Assembly (NCBI RefSeq): GCF_900099965.1
Contig: NZ_FNDJ01000032.1
Span: forward strand, 62,001-126,000
Direction of reading: 5' to 3'
Source: Nonomuraea jiangxiensis
GTDB taxonomy: Bacteria > Actinomycetota > Actinomycetes > Streptosporangiales > Streptosporangiaceae
DNA length: 64,000 nucleotides
Positions 24,519 to 36,800 of this stretch are shown here, in pieces. The notes beneath the pieces were generated by a model that worked only from the letters and a program-made list of their open reading frames with translations, ran no database searches and was not told where the DNA came from. A program made the position numbers and the translations under genes. The first letter of the stretch is position 1. Each line of letters opens with the position of its first letter.

Positions 24519-24813
24519 GCTGGAATATGGTGGCCAAGCGGTCCCGCAGCGCACTTGTGTGGGCTGCCGGGTCCGCGCGGCTAAGTCCGAGCTGCTCCGT
24601 CTGGTGCGGGTTGAGGATCAGGTGATCCCTGACCTGCGAGGACGGCTCCCGGGCCGTGGTGCATCGCTGCATCCGTCCGTGAGTTGTCTGGAGCTTGCCG
24701 AGCGCCGCCGAGCGTTTCCGCGCGCGTTCCGCGTGCCGGGGCCGCTTGACGTCTCGCGCGTGCGGGCGCACCTGGAGGGAGACCACGAAATGTCATGTAG
24801 GACGCCGAGTTGA
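24502..24813 (+). CDS. ylxR: YlxR (DUF448) RNA-binding protein
   Basis: The roughly 103-aa protein carries the family signature PQRTCVGCRVRAAKSELLRL and GRGASLHPS. YlxR homologues bind RNA and have been linked to RNase P modulation. The ATG at 24502 lies inside nusA. Another ATG at 24527 is out of frame. Position between nusA and infB is conserved in many bacteria. Confidence 0.88.
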   Translation: MRQHGKLEYGGQAVPQRTCVGCRVRAAKSELLRLVRVEDQVIPDLRGRLPGRGASLHPSVSCLELAERRRAFPRAFRVPGPLDVSRVRAHLEGDHEMSCRTPS

Positions 24814-24925
24814 TGGGCGGAGTCAGATTGCTATGAGCGCCTGATGAGCACGCGGCGATGAAGACGTCAAGGTAGCGACGGTCCGGACGGCATAGCCAGC
24901 CTCCCGGGCCGAGTAAGGGAGTGCA

Positions 24926-28030
<3,105 letters not shown>

Positions 28031-28150
28031 CGCGCGGCCGGGCGCCCGGCGGGACATCCGCCGGGCGCCGCTCGCACGTCCTGGCCTGGTCCCCACCGCA
28101 GCAGGCCGGACGTGCGCTCACCACACCAGGCCAAGCGGTGGTTGCCAACG

Positions 28151-28447
28151 ATGTATGTGGGTGCCCTGACCCTGGACATCCTGCTCGGCGACGTCAGATC
28201 GCTGAAGCAGAAGCGCTCTGTCGTCCGGCCGCTGATCGCCGAACTGCAGCGACGTTATCCCAGCATCGCCGTGGCTGAGACCGGCCACCTCGACCTGCAT
28301 CGCAGGGCGGAGGTCGGCGTCGCCGTGGTGTCGGCCTCCGCCGGAAACTGCCAGGAGGTGCTGGACGCCTGCGAGCGGATGGTGGCCTTCCGCCCCGAGA
28401 TCGAGCTGCTGTCGGCCAGGCACCGGCTCTACAACGACGAAGATTGA
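28151..28447 (+). CDS. ylxP: DUF503 (YlxP-like) protein
   Basis: The 98-aa protein matches DUF503: MYVGALTLDILLGDVRSLKQKRSVVRPLIAEL at the N-terminus and VSASAGNCQEVLDACERMV at the end. The family is found beside infB and rbfA and may assist ribosome maturation, but the role is unproven. ATG 28151 has only a weak ribosome site, so coupling to infB or a short leader is possible. Confidence 0.9.
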   Translation: MYVGALTLDILLGDVRSLKQKRSVVRPLIAELQRRYPSIAVAETGHLDLHRRAEVGVAVVSASAGNCQEVLDACERMVAFRPEIELLSARHRLYNDED

Positions 28448-28486
28448 ACGACAGCACGGCCAGGACGTGCGTGAGGGGGAGCGAAC

Positions 28487-28936
28487 ATGGTGGACGCCGC
28501 ACGAGCGCGCAAGCTCGCCGACCGCATCCAGCAGATCGTCGCCGAGATGCTGGAGCGCCGGATCAAGGACCCGCGCCTGGGCTTCGTCACCGTGACCGAC
28601 ACGCGCATCACGGCGGACCTGCGCGAGGCGACGGTGTTCTACACGGTGTTCGGCTCCGAGGCCGAGCGGGCCGACAGCGCCGCCGCGCTGGAGAGCGCCA
28701 AGGGTGTCATCCGCTCCGAGGTGGGCCGCCAGACGGGCGTGCGGTTCACCCCGACGCTGACGTTCAAGCACGACCCCCTGCCTGACAGCGCGCGCCAGCT
28801 CGACGACCTGATCAACGCCGCCCGGGCCCGGGACGCCGAGGTGGCCCGCCAGGCCCAGAGCGCCGCCTACGCCGGAGAGGCCGACCCCTACCGCAAGCCC
28901 GACGAAGCGGTCGAGCCGGGGGACGACCCGGCGTGA
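28487..28936 (+). CDS. rbfA: 30S ribosome-binding factor RbfA
   Basis: The 149-aa cold-shock assembly factor has the single KH-like fold: RARKLADRIQQIVAEMLE, RLGFVTVTDTRITADLREATVFY and GRQTGVRFTPTLTF. A GAGGGGGAG site precedes the ATG. The stop overlaps the nrnA start (GTGA). Confidence 0.96.
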   Translation: MVDAARARKLADRIQQIVAEMLERRIKDPRLGFVTVTDTRITADLREATVFYTVFGSEAERADSAAALESAKGVIRSEVGRQTGVRFTPTLTFKHDPLPDSARQLDDLINAARARDAEVARQAQSAAYAGEADPYRKPDEAVEPGDDPA

Positions 28937-29985
28937 CGCCCAACGTTCGCGACAGAGCAGACCGCCCGTCCCGCGCGGCCCCGTGCCACGACGCGATCCC
29001 CGAGATCTCGTGGGACCGGGCGGTGCGGCTCATCGGCGGGGCCGAGGAGGTCGCTCTGGCCTGTCACGTGACGCCCGACGGCGACGCGCTCGGCTCGATG
29101 CTGGCCGTCGGGTTCGTGCTGCGTTCGATGGGCAAGCGGATCGTGGCGTCGTTCGGCGACCGGCACTTCGCGGTGCCCCGCCTGCTGCGGTTCCTGCCGG
29201 GCCAGGACATGCTGGTGCCGCCGGAGGAGTTCCCGCCCGTGCCGGGGCTGGTGATCACGTTCGACGCCTCGACGCCGGAGCGGCTGGGGCTGCTGCGCGA
29301 CAACGCCGCCCGGGCGCGTGAGGTCATCGTGGTCGACCACCACCCCTCTAACGAGAGCTTCGGCACGCTCGGCCTGGTCGACTCCACGGCGGCGGCCACG
29401 GCGATGCTGGCCGAGCAGCTGGTCTACCGGCTCGGCGGACGGCTCGACCGGGACATCGCCACGTGCCTGTACGCCGGGCTGGTGACCGACACGGGCTCGT
29501 TCCGGTATCCCTCGACGACGCCCGCCGTGCACCAGATGGCGGCCAGGCTGGTGGCCACCGGGTTGCGGACCGACGAGATCGCCCGGGAGCTGTGGGACCG
29601 CTCGCCGTTCGGCTATCTCAAGGTGCTGGCCTCCGCTCTGGAACGGGTGAGGCTGGAGGACGGGCTGGTGTGGACCTATGTGACGCGGGTGGACCGGGCC
29701 GCGTACGGGCTGCCGTACGCGGAGCTCGAAGGCATCATCGACATCGTCCGGCGTACGGACGAGGCCGAGGTCGCGGTCGTGCTCAAGGAGGACGACCATG
29801 GCGACTGGCAGGTGTCGACCCGGTCCAAGGGCGCGGTGGACGTGGGGACCGTGTGCTCGGTGCTGGGCGGCGGCGGGCACCACAACGCCGCCGGATACAC
29901 CTCGCACGACGGCGTGGTCGAGACCATGGCCAGGTTCCGGCGCGAGCTGGCGAAGGTGCGACGGCGATCGAGCGGAGCGGTGTGA
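28933..29985 (+). CDS. nrnA: DHH-family nanoRNase/pAp phosphatase
   Basis: The 350-aa phosphoesterase degrades short oligoribonucleotides and 3'-phosphoadenosine 5'-phosphate. It shows ALACHVTPDGDALGSML (metal site 1), VVDHHPSN (the DHH motif), TDTGSFRYPST and, in the DHHA1 domain, LGGGGHHNAAGYTS. The GTG start overlaps rbfA by four bases and the stop shares a base with the truB start. Confidence 0.93.
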   Translation: MTPNVRDRADRPSRAAPCHDAIPEISWDRAVRLIGGAEEVALACHVTPDGDALGSMLAVGFVLRSMGKRIVASFGDRHFAVPRLLRFLPGQDMLVPPEEFPPVPGLVITFDASTPERLGLLRDNAARAREVIVVDHHPSNESFGTLGLVDSTAAATAMLAEQLVYRLGGRLDRDIATCLYAGLVTDTGSFRYPSTTPAVHQMAARLVATGLRTDEIARELWDRSPFGYLKVLASALERVRLEDGLVWTYVTRVDRAAYGLPYAELEGIIDIVRRTDEAEVAVVLKEDDHGDWQVSTRSKGAVDVGTVCSVLGGGGHHNAAGYTSHDGVVETMARFRRELAKVRRRSSGAV

Positions 29986-30866
29986 TGGCGGAGAGCGGGC
30001 TGCTCATCGTCGACAAGCCGGGCGAGTGGACCTCGCACGACGTGGTGGCCAAGATGCGGCGCATCGCGGGCACCCGGCGGGTGGGGCACGCGGGCACGCT
30101 CGATCCGATGGCCACCGGCGTGCTGGTGGTCGGGGTGGAGAAGGCGACCAGGCTGCTCGGGCACCTCGCGCTGACGGAGAAGGTCTACGAGGCCACCATC
30201 AGGCTCGGGGTGAGCACGAACACCGACGACGCCGAGGGCGAGGTCGTGGCCACGACATCGGCGGCGGAGGTGACGGCGGCCGAGATCCGCAAGGGTGTCG
30301 CGGCGCTGACCGGTGAGATCATGCAGGTCCCGCCGCAGGTGAGCGCGATCAAGGTGAACGGGCAGCGGGCCTACAAGGCGGCGCGGGCCGGCGAGGCGGT
30401 CGAGTTGGCGGCCCGGGCGGTGACGGTGCGCGCGTTCGAGGTGCTGGACGTCCGGCACGAGCAGGAGCCGGCGGCGGTGGTCGACGTCGATGCCGTCGTG
30501 ACGTGCTCCAGCGGCACCTACATCCGGGCGCTGGCCCGTGACCTGGGGGCGGCACTGGGGGTCGGCGGGCATCTGACGCGGCTGCGGCGTACCCGGGTGG
30601 GGCCCTATGACCTGTCGCTGGCCCGGAGCATCGAGCAGCTCACCGAGGAGTGCGTGGTGCTGCCGATCGGGGAGGCGGTGGCGGCGGCGTTCCCGCGCAG
30701 GGACGTGACGGCCGAGGAGGCGCGGGTCATCGGGCACGGCGGGCGGCTGCCGGCGGCCGGGCTCGGAAAGGGGCCGATCGGGGTGTTCGGGCCCGAGGGC
30801 GAGCTGCTGGCACTGGTCGAGGAGCAGGGCCGTACGGCCAGGCCCATCGCCGTCTTCGTGTCCTAG
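29985..30866 (+). CDS. truB: tRNA pseudouridine(55) synthase TruB
   Basis: The 293-aa enzyme makes pseudouridine 55 in the tRNA T-loop. It has LLIVDKPGEWTSHDVV, the catalytic-Asp motif GHAGTLDPMATGVL, QVPPQVSAIKVNGQRAY and a C-terminal PUA-like tail. The ATG overlaps the nrnA stop by one base. It is the last gene of the run and converges on the methyltransferase gene with only three bases between stops. Confidence 0.96.
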   Translation: MAESGLLIVDKPGEWTSHDVVAKMRRIAGTRRVGHAGTLDPMATGVLVVGVEKATRLLGHLALTEKVYEATIRLGVSTNTDDAEGEVVATTSAAEVTAAEIRKGVAALTGEIMQVPPQVSAIKVNGQRAYKAARAGEAVELAARAVTVRAFEVLDVRHEQEPAAVVDVDAVVTCSSGTYIRALARDLGAALGVGGHLTRLRRTRVGPYDLSLARSIEQLTEECVVLPIGEAVAAAFPRRDVTAEEARVIGHGGRLPAAGLGKGPIGVFGPEGELLALVEEQGRTARPIAVFVS

Positions 30867-30869
30867 CGG

Positions 30870-31892
30870 TCAGGTGGGCTTGCGGGCCACGATGATGTCG
30901 CGGACGATCGCCTGGTCCACCCAGTGCTCGAAGCCCGGATAGTCCATCACCTCCAGGCCCGCGTCCTTGAGGATCTCGGCCAGCTCCGCGCTCTTGCCGC
31001 CGTAGGTGTTCCAGGCGATGCCCATCGCGCCGCCGGGGCGCAGCAACCCGGCCCAGCTCGGCACGGCCTGCCTGAGCAGCTCCATCGGGCTGCGTGACAG
31101 GCCGCCGTGCCCGCCCTTGCTGCCGTGCTGCACACCGTAGGGGGCGTCGGTCACCAGGACGTCGAACGAGCCCGGCTTGAAGAACTCGCGGCTTCTGAGG
31201 GTGTCGGCGTTGATCATGGTCAGGTGCTGCACGTCGCCCGCCTTGACCGACTCCTTCGACAGGCCGAACGTGATGTTCAGCCGCCGCCCCACCAGGGCCC
31301 GCTCGCGGCGCACCGGCACGGTCTCCGCGGTGTGCTTGAGCCGCTTGTTGCGCAGCCAGGTCTTGATGAAGCCGGTGTAGGCCTCGAAGTCCTTGCCGTC
31401 CACGTCGATGCCGTAGGCGTCGTAGCCGTACATCAGGGCCTGGTTGAGGGTCGTGCCGCGGCCGCAGAGCGGGTCGAACACCGCCAGCCGGTCGCCCAGC
31501 TCCCTGTCGCACGCCAGGACGGTGACGTTGAGCAGCAGCTTGGTGAAGTGCTCGTTGGTCTTGCCGGCGTATTTCTGGATGGTGATCAGGTCGCTGCTCA
31601 GCCGGTCGAGGCGGCGCATGGTCAGCGGCCTGAGCAGCTCGCCCTCAATCTGAAAAATCGCGTAAACAGAGGAAAGATTGGACAAAAGCGAAATGTCCGC
31701 CTGGGTAAGCGGCTCAGGGGTCTCGAACGTCACGTACGGCACGCCGCCGATCTCGGTCTCCTCGCCCACCGGCGCCTCGTCGCCGAGCGCCCGCCGGCCG
31801 AACACGGCCAGCTCGCTCAGGGTCAGCCGGACGGAGCTCTCGCCGTAGACCCGGTTGAAGGCAGGCAGGATCAGAAGCGCGTATCGAGGCAT
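30870..31892 (-). CDS. TRM11-like SAM-dependent RNA methyltransferase
   Basis: The 340-aa protein has an N-terminal RNA-binding-like region and a C-terminal Rossmann methyltransferase: motif I DPLCGRGTTLNQALMYG, the acidic loop GIDVDGKDFEAY, and motif IV VLVTDAPYGVQ. The DAPY replaces the usual N/DPPY. This pattern fits the TRM11/THUMP-type tRNA guanine-N2 methyltransferases. ATG 31892 gives MPRYALLILPAF; upstream codons are not needed. It is divergent from ribF. Confidence 0.82.
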   Translation of the reverse strand: MPRYALLILPAFNRVYGESSVRLTLSELAVFGRRALGDEAPVGEETEIGGVPYVTFETPEPLTQADISLLSNLSSVYAIFQIEGELLRPLTMRRLDRLSSDLITIQKYAGKTNEHFTKLLLNVTVLACDRELGDRLAVFDPLCGRGTTLNQALMYGYDAYGIDVDGKDFEAYTGFIKTWLRNKRLKHTAETVPVRRERALVGRRLNITFGLSKESVKAGDVQHLTMINADTLRSREFFKPGSFDVLVTDAPYGVQHGSKGGHGGLSRSPMELLRQAVPSWAGLLRPGGAMGIAWNTYGGKSAELAEILKDAGLEVMDYPGFEHWVDQAIVRDIIVARKPT

Positions 31893-31957
31893 GATGTGCG
31901 ATCCTACCGCCCCTGACGTGGCCGCCCGGGGCTCGATTGGAGGGAACGAGCGCGAGC

Positions 31958-32920
31958 ATGGCACGCTTGTGGGGATTGATCCGCCACGAGCGAATGGGGC
32001 CTAGCGTGCAGGGTTCGGGAAGGTCTGTCGTCACCATAGGTGTGTACGACGGGGTCCACCGCGGGCACCAGCGGGTGGTCGAGCGTGCTGTCGCCGTGGC
32101 CCGCGAGCGGGGGCTGCGGAGCGTGGCCGTGACGTTCGAGCCGCACCCTGACGAGGTGGTGCGGCCGGGGGCGCGCCCGCAGCGGCTCACCACCCCGCGG
32201 CGCCGGGCCGAGTTGCTGGCCGCGCTGGGGGTGGACGAGGTCCACGTCCTGGAGTTCACGCTGGAGCTGTCGCGGACCAGTCCCGATGACTTCGCCCAGA
32301 ACGTCCTGGCCGAACGTCTCCAGGCCGCCGCCGTCGTGGTGGGGCAGAACTTCCGGTTCGGGCGCGCCGCCAGCGGCGATGTGGAGACATTGCGCACGAT
32401 GGGCGACAAATACGACTTCGGGGTGGAGGTCGTGCCCCTGCTCGACGACCTCTCCTCGACCGCGATCCGCGAGCGGCTCGTCGCGGGCGACGTCGAGGGC
32501 GCCGCCGCGATGCTGGGGCGGCCGCACCGCGTGGAGGGCGTGGTCGTACGCGGCTACCAGCGGGGGCGCCAGCTCGGCTTCCCGACCGCCAACGTGGAGA
32601 CGCCGCAGCACACGGCCATTCCGGCGGACGGGGTCTACGCGGGTTGGCTGGAGTGCGTGCCCGTGGCCAACCTGCCCGCGCTCTATGCGGGGGAGCGGTG
32701 GCCGGCGGCGATCTCGGTCGGCACCAATCCGACGTTCGAAGGGGTGCCCAGGACGGTCGAGGCCTATGCGCTGGATCGGGATGATCTGGAGCTCTACGGG
32801 GTGCACGTGGCGGTCGAGTTCGCCGCGCGCCTGCGCGGCAACACGCGGTTCGAGTCGATCGACGCGCTGATCGCCGGCATCGAGGGCGACGTCGCGGCCA
32901 CCCGCCGCCTCACCAGTTGA
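31958..32920 (+). CDS. ribF: Bifunctional riboflavin kinase/FAD synthetase
   Basis: The roughly 320-aa enzyme makes FMN and FAD from riboflavin. The N-terminal adenylyltransferase domain has GVYDGVHRGHQ and VVVGQNFRFG. The C-terminal kinase domain has GYQRGRQLGFPTANVE and NPTFEG. ATG 31958 is chosen, but a TTG at 31937 and a GTG at 32005 are in frame. No FMN riboswitch is evident upstream. Confidence 0.94.
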   Translation: MARLWGLIRHERMGPSVQGSGRSVVTIGVYDGVHRGHQRVVERAVAVARERGLRSVAVTFEPHPDEVVRPGARPQRLTTPRRRAELLAALGVDEVHVLEFTLELSRTSPDDFAQNVLAERLQAAAVVVGQNFRFGRAASGDVETLRTMGDKYDFGVEVVPLLDDLSSTAIRERLVAGDVEGAAAMLGRPHRVEGVVVRGYQRGRQLGFPTANVETPQHTAIPADGVYAGWLECVPVANLPALYAGERWPAAISVGTNPTFEGVPRTVEAYALDRDDLELYGVHVAVEFAARLRGNTRFESIDALIAGIEGDVAATRRLTS

Positions 32921-32984
32921 ACCCTTCGTTACGCGAGCCGCCCGCCTCCACGGAGCGCCCGCTCGACCGGCTGCGCCCCGGGCG

Positions 32985-33566
32985 TCAGACCGGGGGCTCC
33001 GGGTCGTACTGCATGTAGCGGCGGATCTCCCGCGCCCGGTCCTTCGTCGACAGGCGGGCCACCAGGTGGAGGGACATGTCGATGCCCGCCGACACGCCGG
33101 CCGAGGTGACCATGTCGCCGTCGTCCACGAACCTGGCGTTCTCCCGGACCTCGATCGTCGGGTCCAGCGCGGCCAGCCGCTCGACCGCCCCCCAGTGCGT
33201 CGTGGCCGGGCGGTCCTTCAGCAGTCCCGCCGCCGCGTACACCAGGGCTCCCGTGCACACGCTGGTCATCAGCGGCGTCCCGGCACGCAGGCCGCGTACC
33301 CACTCCAGGTGCTCCTCGTCCGTGACCAGCGGCCGGGTGCCCTTGCCGCCGGGGTGCACCAGGACGTCGAGCCCGCCCACGTCGGCGAAGCCGTGGTCGG
33401 CGAGCAGCTTCAGGCCCTTGGCCGCCTTGACCGGGCCGGCCGTGCGGGCGAGGGAGAGCAGCTCGATCTCGCCCGGCCACAGCCGCTCCCACATCCCGAA
33501 CACCTCCCACGGCCCCACCGCGTCGAGCTCCTCGACGTCCTCGAACAGCAAGATTCCGATCCGCAT
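32985..33566 (-). CDS. DJ-1/PfpI family protein (isonitrile hydratase-like)
   Basis: The 193-aa class I glutamine-amidotransferase-like protein has GILLFEDVEELDAVGPWEVF at its N-terminus and the nucleophile elbow SVCTGALVYAAAGLL, with the catalytic Cys. The THWGAVERL segment is typical of isonitrile hydratases and of the sensor domains of some AraC regulators. Here no DNA-binding domain follows. Substrate is unknown. It is divergent from rpsO. Confidence 0.85.
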   Translation of the reverse strand: MRIGILLFEDVEELDAVGPWEVFGMWERLWPGEIELLSLARTAGPVKAAKGLKLLADHGFADVGGLDVLVHPGGKGTRPLVTDEEHLEWVRGLRAGTPLMTSVCTGALVYAAAGLLKDRPATTHWGAVERLAALDPTIEVRENARFVDDGDMVTSAGVSAGIDMSLHLVARLSTKDRAREIRRYMQYDPEPPV

Positions 33567-33792
33567 GGCGAGTCCTCCATCTCGTGCCAGGGCAGGCCCC
33601 GTCGCAACAGTCTTCCAGCACGATGATGTCGATACGGCGGACCACCCCGTCCTAGGTGGTAACCTTGCATGTCGGCTCTGTGACGGCGCTGTTGCGCGCT
33701 GCCCATGACGGCCTTCACGCGGCGACTGTAGGCACGCACGGTCGCTCGCACATCCATCTCATTCACGCGTGCCCGTAGATCGAAGGAGAGCC

Positions 33793-34062
33793 GTGTCCCT
33801 CGACACCGCTGCCAAGAAGACCATCATCAGCGAATACGCGACGGCCGAAGGCGACACCGGGTCGCCCGAGGTGCAGATCGCGCTGCTCAGCAAGCGCATC
33901 AGCGAGCTCACCGAGCACCTGAAGACGCACAAGCACGACCACCACAGCCGTCGTGGTCTGCTCCTGCTCGTCGGGCGTCGGCGCCGGCTGCTGAAATACC
34001 TGCAGAAGGTCGACATCCAGCGTTACCGCTCGCTCATCGAGCGGCTCGGCCTGCGCCGATAG
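33793..34062 (+). CDS. rpsO: 30S ribosomal protein S15
   Basis: The 89-aa protein binds 16S rRNA: EYATAEGDTGSPEVQIALLS, then HKHDHHSRRGLLLLVGRRRRLL and a basic tail. GAAGGAG precedes the GTG start. It is followed by a terminator and, as usual, by pnp. Confidence 0.98.
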   Translation: MSLDTAAKKTIISEYATAEGDTGSPEVQIALLSKRISELTEHLKTHKHDHHSRRGLLLLVGRRRRLLKYLQKVDIQRYRSLIERLGLRR

Positions 34063-34068
34063 CATGAA

Positions 34069-34096
34069 GGGAGCGGCGTCCGCGCCGCTCCCTTTC
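34069..34096 (+). terminator. rpsO terminator
   Basis: GGGAGCGGCG at 34069-34078 and CGCCGCTCCC at 34083-34092 form a perfect 10-bp stem with a 4-nt loop, followed by TTTCC. Confidence 0.8.
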
Positions 34097-34361
34097 CATA
34101 TCGGCGCGGCCGGACGCCCAGGCGCGTGGCGACGTGAAACGGCCGGGCGCCTGGCGTACAACTGAATATCCGAGACACACAGCCCCCGCGTCCGCTCAGC
34201 ACCATGCGACCCGCGACGCCTGCGGGCCGGTCCTCGGTAGTGGCTTCCGGTAGGTATGAAAGTGAGATTGTGACCGGGCGCTTCGATCGAAGACCGGCGC
34301 TGCACCTAACGAGGGTGCCGGTGGAAAAGGGCGCGGGAGACCGACCACAAGGAGGTCCCCC
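34097..34361 (+). promoter_or_regulatory. Structured leader of pnp
   Basis: This 265-bp gap has no gene. It holds a stem-loop with arms at 34114-34125 and 34147-34157 (one bulge) and a perfect palindrome CTTCGATCGAAG at 34281-34292. A hairpin leader before pnp is the setting for PNPase autoregulation in other bacteria, so this may be its target. The AAGGAGG site of pnp ends the gap. Confidence 0.4.
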
Positions 34362-36707
34362 GTGGAGGGTGTCCACACCGCTGAAGCCGTCATAGACAAC
34401 GGCTCTTTCGGCACGCGTACGATCCGGTTCGAGACCGGCCGTCTCGCGCGCCAGGCGGCGGGTTCCGCCGTCGCCTATCTCGACAACGACACGATGGTTC
34501 TCTCCGCCACCACGGCGTCCAAGACGCCGAAGGAGAACTTCGACTTCTTCCCGCTCACGGTCGACGTCGAAGAGCGAATGTACGCCGCGGGCCGTATCCC
34601 CGGCTCGTTCTTCCGCCGTGAGGGCCGTCCCTCCGAGGACGCGATCCTCACCTGCCGGCTGATCGACCGGCCGCTGCGCCCGTCGTTCGTCAAGGGCCTG
34701 CGCAACGAGATCCAGGTCGTCGCCACCGTCATGGCGCTCAACCCTGACCACCTCTACGACGTGGTGGCCATCAACGCCGCGTCTCTGTCCACCCAGCTCG
34801 CCGGGTTGCCGTTCTCCGGCCCGATCGGCGGCGTGCGCGTCGCGCTGATCGACGGCCAGTGGGTGGCCTTCCCGACGCACCACGAGCTGGAGCGGGCCAC
34901 GTTCGACATGGTCGTGGCGGGCCGCGTGCTCGGCGACGGCGATGTCGCGATCATGATGGTCGAGGCCGAGTCCACCAAGGACACGCTCAAGCTGGTCGCC
35001 GAGGGCGCCGTCGCGCCGACCGAGGAGACCGTCGCGCAGGGCCTGGAGGCGGCCAAGCCCTTCATCAAGGTGCTGTGCGAGGCGCAGTCGCGCATCGCGC
35101 AGGTCGCCGCAAAGGAGACCGCCGAATACGCCGTCTTCCTGGACTACCAGGACGACGTCTACGCCGCCGTCGAAAACGCGATCAAGACCGAGCTGGCCGC
35201 CGCGCTGACCATCGCCGGCAAGCTGGAGCGCGAGAGCGAGCTCGACAAGGTCAAGGCGCTGGCCGCGGAGAAGCTGCTGCCCGAGTTCGAGGGGCGGGAG
35301 AAGGAGATCTCCGCCGCGTTCCGCTCGGTGATGAAGAAGCTCATGCGCGAGCGGGTCATCAACGAGGGCGTGCGCATCGACGGCCGCGGCACGAAGGACA
35401 TCCGCGCCCTGTCCGCCGAGGTCCACGTGGTGCCGCGGGTGCACGGCTCGGCCCTGTTCGAGCGTGGCGAGACCCAGATCCTGGGCATCACCACGCTCAA
35501 CATGCTGCGCATGGAGCAGGTCATCGACACGCTCAACCCCGAGCGCACCAAGCGCTACATGCACAACTACAACTTCCCGCCCTACTCCACCGGCGAGACC
35601 GGCCGGGTGGGCTCGCCCAAGCGCCGCGAGATCGGTCACGGCGCGCTGGCCGAGCGGGCGCTCATCCCGGTGCTGCCCTCGCGCGAGGAGTTCCCGTACG
35701 CGATCCGCCAGGTCTCCGAGGCGCTGGGCTCCAACGGCTCGACCTCGATGGGCTCGGTCTGCGCCTCCACGATGGCGCTGCTCGACGCCGGCGTGCCGCT
35801 CAGGGAGATGGTCGCGGGCATCGCGATGGGCCTGATCGGCGAGGGCGACACCTTCGTCACGCTGACCGACATCCTGGGCGCCGAGGACGCCATGGGCGAC
35901 ATGGACTTCAAGGTCGCCGGCACCAAGGACGTCATCACCGCCCTGCAGCTCGACACCAAGCTCGACGGCATCCCGGCCTCCGTGCTGGCCGCCGCGCTCA
36001 AGCAGGCCAAGGGCGCCCGCCTGGCGATCCTCGACGTGATGCAGGAGGCGATCGACTCCCCGGCGGAGATGAACCCGACCGCGCCGCGCATCATCACCAT
36101 CAAGGTCCCCGTGGACAAGATCGGCGAGGTCATCGGCCCCAAGGGCAAGATGATCAACCAGATCCAGGACGACACGGGCGCCGAGATCACCATCGAGGAC
36201 GACGGCACGATCTACATCGGCGCCACCGACGGCCCGTCCGCCGAGGCGGCCCGTACGGCGATCAACGGCATCGCCAACCCGCACATGCCGGAGGTCGGCG
36301 AGCGCTACCTGGGCACGGTCGTCAAGATCGCCGCCTTCGGGGCGTTCATCTCGCTGATGCCGGGCAAGGACGGCCTGCTGCACGTCTCCCAGATCCGCAA
36401 GCTGCACGGCGGCAAGCGCATCGAGAACGTCGAGGACGTCATGAGCGTCGGCGAGAAGATCCAGGTCGAGATCGCCGAGATCGACGGCCGGGGCAAGCTC
36501 TCCCTGGTGCCGGTCGAGGTCATCGAGAAGGAGGCCGCGGACAAGGAGGCGAAGCCCGCCACCGAGTCCGTCGAGGGCGGTTCCGACACCGCTCCCGAGC
36601 CCGAGGCCGCCGCCGCGCCGGCCGCCGAGGAGAAGCCGGACAAGCCGCGCCGCACTCGCACGCGCGTGCGCAGCACCCGCACCGACGGCGACGACCGCAA
36701 CTCGTGA
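34362..36707 (+). CDS. pnp: Polyribonucleotide nucleotidyltransferase (PNPase)
   Basis: The 781-aa enzyme degrades RNA phosphorolytically and can add tails. It has two RNase PH domains (ETGRLARQAAGSAVAYLDND, and RGETQILGITTLN in the second), a KH domain at about 580-640 (IGEVIGPKGKMINQIQ) and an S1 domain at about 645-715 (GTVVKIAAFGAFISLMPG). An acidic then Arg-rich tail (KPRRTRTRVRSTR) follows. The GTG start has a strong AAGGAGG site. Confidence 0.97.
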   Translation: MEGVHTAEAVIDNGSFGTRTIRFETGRLARQAAGSAVAYLDNDTMVLSATTASKTPKENFDFFPLTVDVEERMYAAGRIPGSFFRREGRPSEDAILTCRLIDRPLRPSFVKGLRNEIQVVATVMALNPDHLYDVVAINAASLSTQLAGLPFSGPIGGVRVALIDGQWVAFPTHHELERATFDMVVAGRVLGDGDVAIMMVEAESTKDTLKLVAEGAVAPTEETVAQGLEAAKPFIKVLCEAQSRIAQVAAKETAEYAVFLDYQDDVYAAVENAIKTELAAALTIAGKLERESELDKVKALAAEKLLPEFEGREKEISAAFRSVMKKLMRERVINEGVRIDGRGTKDIRALSAEVHVVPRVHGSALFERGETQILGITTLNMLRMEQVIDTLNPERTKRYMHNYNFPPYSTGETGRVGSPKRREIGHGALAERALIPVLPSREEFPYAIRQVSEALGSNGSTSMGSVCASTMALLDAGVPLREMVAGIAMGLIGEGDTFVTLTDILGAEDAMGDMDFKVAGTKDVITALQLDTKLDGIPASVLAAALKQAKGARLAILDVMQEAIDSPAEMNPTAPRIITIKVPVDKIGEVIGPKGKMINQIQDDTGAEITIEDDGTIYIGATDGPSAEAARTAINGIANPHMPEVGERYLGTVVKIAAFGAFISLMPGKDGLLHVSQIRKLHGGKRIENVEDVMSVGEKIQVEIAEIDGRGKLSLVPVEVIEKEAADKEAKPATESVEGGSDTAPEPEAAAAPAAEEKPDKPRRTRTRVRSTRTDGDDRNS

Positions 36708-36800
36708 CGGTGAGGACCACAGAAGGCAGGGCTTCGGTCCCGTGGCCGGTGAAGGAGATCTCGTGATGGAGATCACGGACAAACGCGGCACGGAGGCCCG

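Noticed and set aside
34196..34414. Minus-strand open frame in the pnp leader
   Set aside because: It overlaps the pnp start, has no ribosome site and no recognisable product.
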